Assembly: GCA_019634575.1 (NCBI GenBank)
Contig: JAHCAY010000001.1
Coordinates: 1,178,001 to 1,242,000, forward strand
Reading direction: 5' to 3'
Source: Candidatus Didemnitutus sp.
Lineage (GTDB): Bacteria; Verrucomicrobiota; Verrucomicrobiia; Opitutales; Opitutaceae
Length of the DNA: 64,000 nucleotides
The notes beneath the pieces are model-generated. The model was not told where the DNA came from. It was given only the letters and a program-made list of their open reading frames with translations, and did no database searches. Below, in pieces: positions 62,093 to 64,000 of the stretch (positions within the stretch are counted from its first letter, which is position 1; the number at the start of each line of letters is the position of its first letter). The position numbers and the translations under genes are program-made.

Positions 62093-63871
62093 TTACTTCG
62101 CTTCGTCGACCACGCGGATGTGCAGGTCGCGGAGCTGCTTTTCCGTAACGGGCGTCGGGCTCTGGTTCATCAGGTCCTGCGCCTTCTGCGTCTTCGGGAA
62201 CGCAATGACGTCGCGGATCGAGTTCGTGCCGCAAAGCAACGCGCACATGCGGTCGAGGCCAAAGGCGATGCCACCATGCGGAGGCGCGCCGTATTTGAAG
62301 GCCTTCAGCATGTAGCCGAAGCGGCTCTCGACGACGTCGGCCGGAATCTTGAGCACGTCGGTGAACACCTTTTCCTGCAGCGCCGGCTGGTGAATGCGGA
62401 TCGAGCCACCGCCGAGTTCCATGCCGTTCAGCACGACGTCGTAGTGCTGACCACGGACGGCCTTCGGGTCGCTGTCGAGCAGGTGCGCGTCTTCCTGCAC
62501 CGGCGCCGTGAATGGGTGGTGCGTGGCCGCGTAGCCGCCGCGCTCCTCGTCGTAGGACATGAGCGGGAAATCGACGACCCAGAGGAAATTCCACTGATCG
62601 GGACGCAGCGTCATCTTGCCGCGCTTCACGAGCAGCTGCGCGGCGTCGAGACGGATGCGGCCGAGGATCGCGCAGGCGCGCTCCCACGGTGCAGCGGCGA
62701 AGCAGATCAGGTCACCGTCCTGGATGTTGAGGCGCGCGGTGAGGTCGGCCTTCTCGGCGTCCGTGAAGAACTTCACAATCGGCGATTTCCAATCGCCCTT
62801 CTCGACCTTGATGTAGGCGAGGCCCTTCGCGCCCATCGCCTTCGCGGAGTCCTCGAGCGAGGTGATCTCGCCCTGCGTGGCGTCGGCGAGGCCCTTGGCG
62901 TTGACCGCCTTGATCGAGCCGCCGGCGGCGACGGTGGACTGGAAAACCTTGAACGCGGAGGTGCGGAATGTCTCGGAGAAATCGACTAGCTCAATGCCGA
63001 AGCGCGTGTCGGGCTTGTCGACGCCGAAGCGGTTCATGGCGTCCTTGTAGGCCATGCGCGGGAACGGCGTGGGCAGGTCGTGGTTGAGCACGTCCTTCCA
63101 GACCTTCTTCAACATGCCCTCGAAGAGGGCGTAGATGCCTTCGCGGTCGATGAACGAGACCTCGACGTCGATCTGCGTGAACTCCATCTGGCGGTCGGCG
63201 CGGAGATCCTCGTCGCGGAAGCAGCGGGCGATCTGGAAATACTTTTCCACGCCAGCGACCATGAGGATCTGCTTAAACTGCTGCGGCGACTGCGAGAGCG
63301 CGTAGAACTGGCCGGCGTGGATGCGCGACGGCACGAGGTATTCGCGGGCGCCTTCGGGCGTGCTCTTGAACAGCGCGGGCGTCTCGACCTCGTAGAAGCC
63401 CTGCGAGTCGAAGTAGTCGCGCACGGCCTTGGTGGCCTTGTGGCGCACGGCGAGGTTGCGGCGCATCTTCGGGCGGCGCAGGTCGAGGTAGCGGTAGGTC
63501 AGGCGCAGGTCTTCGTTGACCTTGTCGCCGCCGGCGTCGTCGAGCGGGAACGGCGGGGTCTCGGAAAGGTTGTGGATGATCAGCTCGGTCGCATCGACCT
63601 CGATCTCACCGGTCGGGAGGTTCTTGTTCACCATGTCGGCCGGGCGGTCCTCGACCTTGCCCGTGATGCCGATGACGGACTCGTCCTTGAGCTTGGCGGC
63701 CTGCTCGCGCAGCGCGCTGTCGAACTTCACCTGCGTGATGCCCTGGCGGTCGCGGAGGTCGACGAAGATGATGCCGCCGTGGTCGCGGACGGAATCAACC
63801 CAGCCGGCGAGCGAGACGGTCGCGTGGAGGTCGGCCTTGGTCAGTTGGGCGCAATGGTGCGTGCGTTTCAT
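62093..63871 (-). CDS. aspS: Aspartyl-tRNA synthetase (bacterial type)
   Basis: A 592-residue class II synthetase. The N-terminal OB-fold anticodon domain (SLAGWVDSVRDHGGIIFVDL) has His at position 31. The catalytic domain shows TPEGAREYLVPSR, the ATP site FRDEDLRADRQMEFTQIDVE (motif 2), a GAD insertion (about 280-420) and the motif 3 region GIAFGLDRMCALLCG. With GatCAB present nearby, a non-discriminating enzyme that also charges tRNA-Asn is possible. ATG at 63871; the open frame goes 15 codons further. Confidence 0.97.
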   Translation of the reverse strand: MKRTHHCAQLTKADLHATVSLAGWVDSVRDHGGIIFVDLRDRQGITQVKFDSALREQAAKLKDESVIGITGKVEDRPADMVNKNLPTGEIEVDATELIIHNLSETPPFPLDDAGGDKVNEDLRLTYRYLDLRRPKMRRNLAVRHKATKAVRDYFDSQGFYEVETPALFKSTPEGAREYLVPSRIHAGQFYALSQSPQQFKQILMVAGVEKYFQIARCFRDEDLRADRQMEFTQIDVEVSFIDREGIYALFEGMLKKVWKDVLNHDLPTPFPRMAYKDAMNRFGVDKPDTRFGIELVDFSETFRTSAFKVFQSTVAAGGSIKAVNAKGLADATQGEITSLEDSAKAMGAKGLAYIKVEKGDWKSPIVKFFTDAEKADLTARLNIQDGDLICFAAAPWERACAILGRIRLDAAQLLVKRGKMTLRPDQWNFLWVVDFPLMSYDEERGGYAATHHPFTAPVQEDAHLLDSDPKAVRGQHYDVVLNGMELGGGSIRIHQPALQEKVFTDVLKIPADVVESRFGYMLKAFKYGAPPHGGIAFGLDRMCALLCGTNSIRDVIAFPKTQKAQDLMNQSPTPVTEKQLRDLHIRVVDEAK

Positions 63872-64000
63872 AGGACGGAAGGGGTCAACCAAACGGCGCG
63901 CCCGCCGGAGGGGCAAACAGAATTTGGGCCGCGCCGAAACGCTATGACAGACGCCCTGCGGGGGGGGCGTTCAGGGTTTCCGCACTTCGACGAATGCCGT
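63872..64000. other. Region upstream of aspS to window end
   Basis: GC-rich sequence with a small hairpin around ACGCCCTGC and GGGGGGCGT (about 63952-63970). No gene is supported; the aspS promoter presumably lies here but no clear boxes are seen. Confidence 0.3.

Overview
The window looks like a chromosomal segment of a high-GC Gram-negative bacterium of the Verrucomicrobia, most likely Opitutaceae-like. This is inferred from protein character only. The grounds are LPS synthesis and export genes (kdsC, lptC/lptA-like, lptB) next to HPr kinase, a GatCAB amidotransferase, a COG5368-type glycosidase with a C-terminal sorting tail, and intergenic DNA full of REP-like and composite inverted repeats. 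No rRNA is present to confirm it.

Layout. 1-4.4 kb: end of a 2-oxoacid dehydrogenase E1 beta gene, a Sel1-repeat protein, an EVE-like protein and a Tat-exported PhoD phosphatase. 4.6-11.7 kb: a secreted unknown, a ClC transporter with CBS domains, then kdsC-lptC-lptA-lptB with 4-bp overlaps, hprK and rph. 12-15 kb: a small regulator-like gene and sucCD. 15.2-17.8 kb: a P-loop kinase and an RG-rich, probably RNA-binding protein. 17.9 kb: tRNA-Leu(GAG).

18.0-26.2 kb: an 8.16-kb integrative element in the 3' end of that tRNA, bounded by a perfect 25-bp duplication. It carries a tyrosine recombinase, an array of five long palindromes, an excisionase-like protein, a winged-helix replication-type gene with internal iterons followed by AT-rich DNA (the arrangement of lambda gene O), several unknown proteins, a tape-measure-like protein, a nonsense-mutated relic and two further helix-turn-helix proteins. 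No capsid, terminase, conjugation or recognisable cargo genes are seen. This is the least explained part of the window.

26.3-35.4 kb: assimilatory sulfate reduction and cysteine synthesis. cysE faces a cysI-cysH-cysD-cysN-rrf2-cysK operon, with divergent cobA and a CbiX chelatase for siroheme. The Rrf2 protein is probably a CymR-type cysteine regulator. 35.4-45 kb: pyrD, a very acidic protein, a polysaccharide-export lipoprotein, a DUF2062 membrane protein, two tandem APC permeases, a secreted peptidase-like/TPR protein and hemB. 45.3-50.7 kb: cysS, trmO, thrS, a GNAT acetyltransferase and a TPR protein. 50.7-56.4 kb: a hydroxyproline catabolic operon (epimerase, D-hydroxyproline dehydrogenase, deaminase, 2-oxoglutarate semialdehyde dehydrogenase) with a divergent PAS-AraC regulator. 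56.4-64 kb: gatC-gatA-gatB, the glycosidase and aspS.

At least seven intergenic spaces hold inverted repeats whose arms are built of degenerate 7-10-bp tandem words. The words differ between loci but the architecture is the same. Several families of short REP-like hairpins are interspersed. All calls come from reading sequence and translations; no database search was possible.
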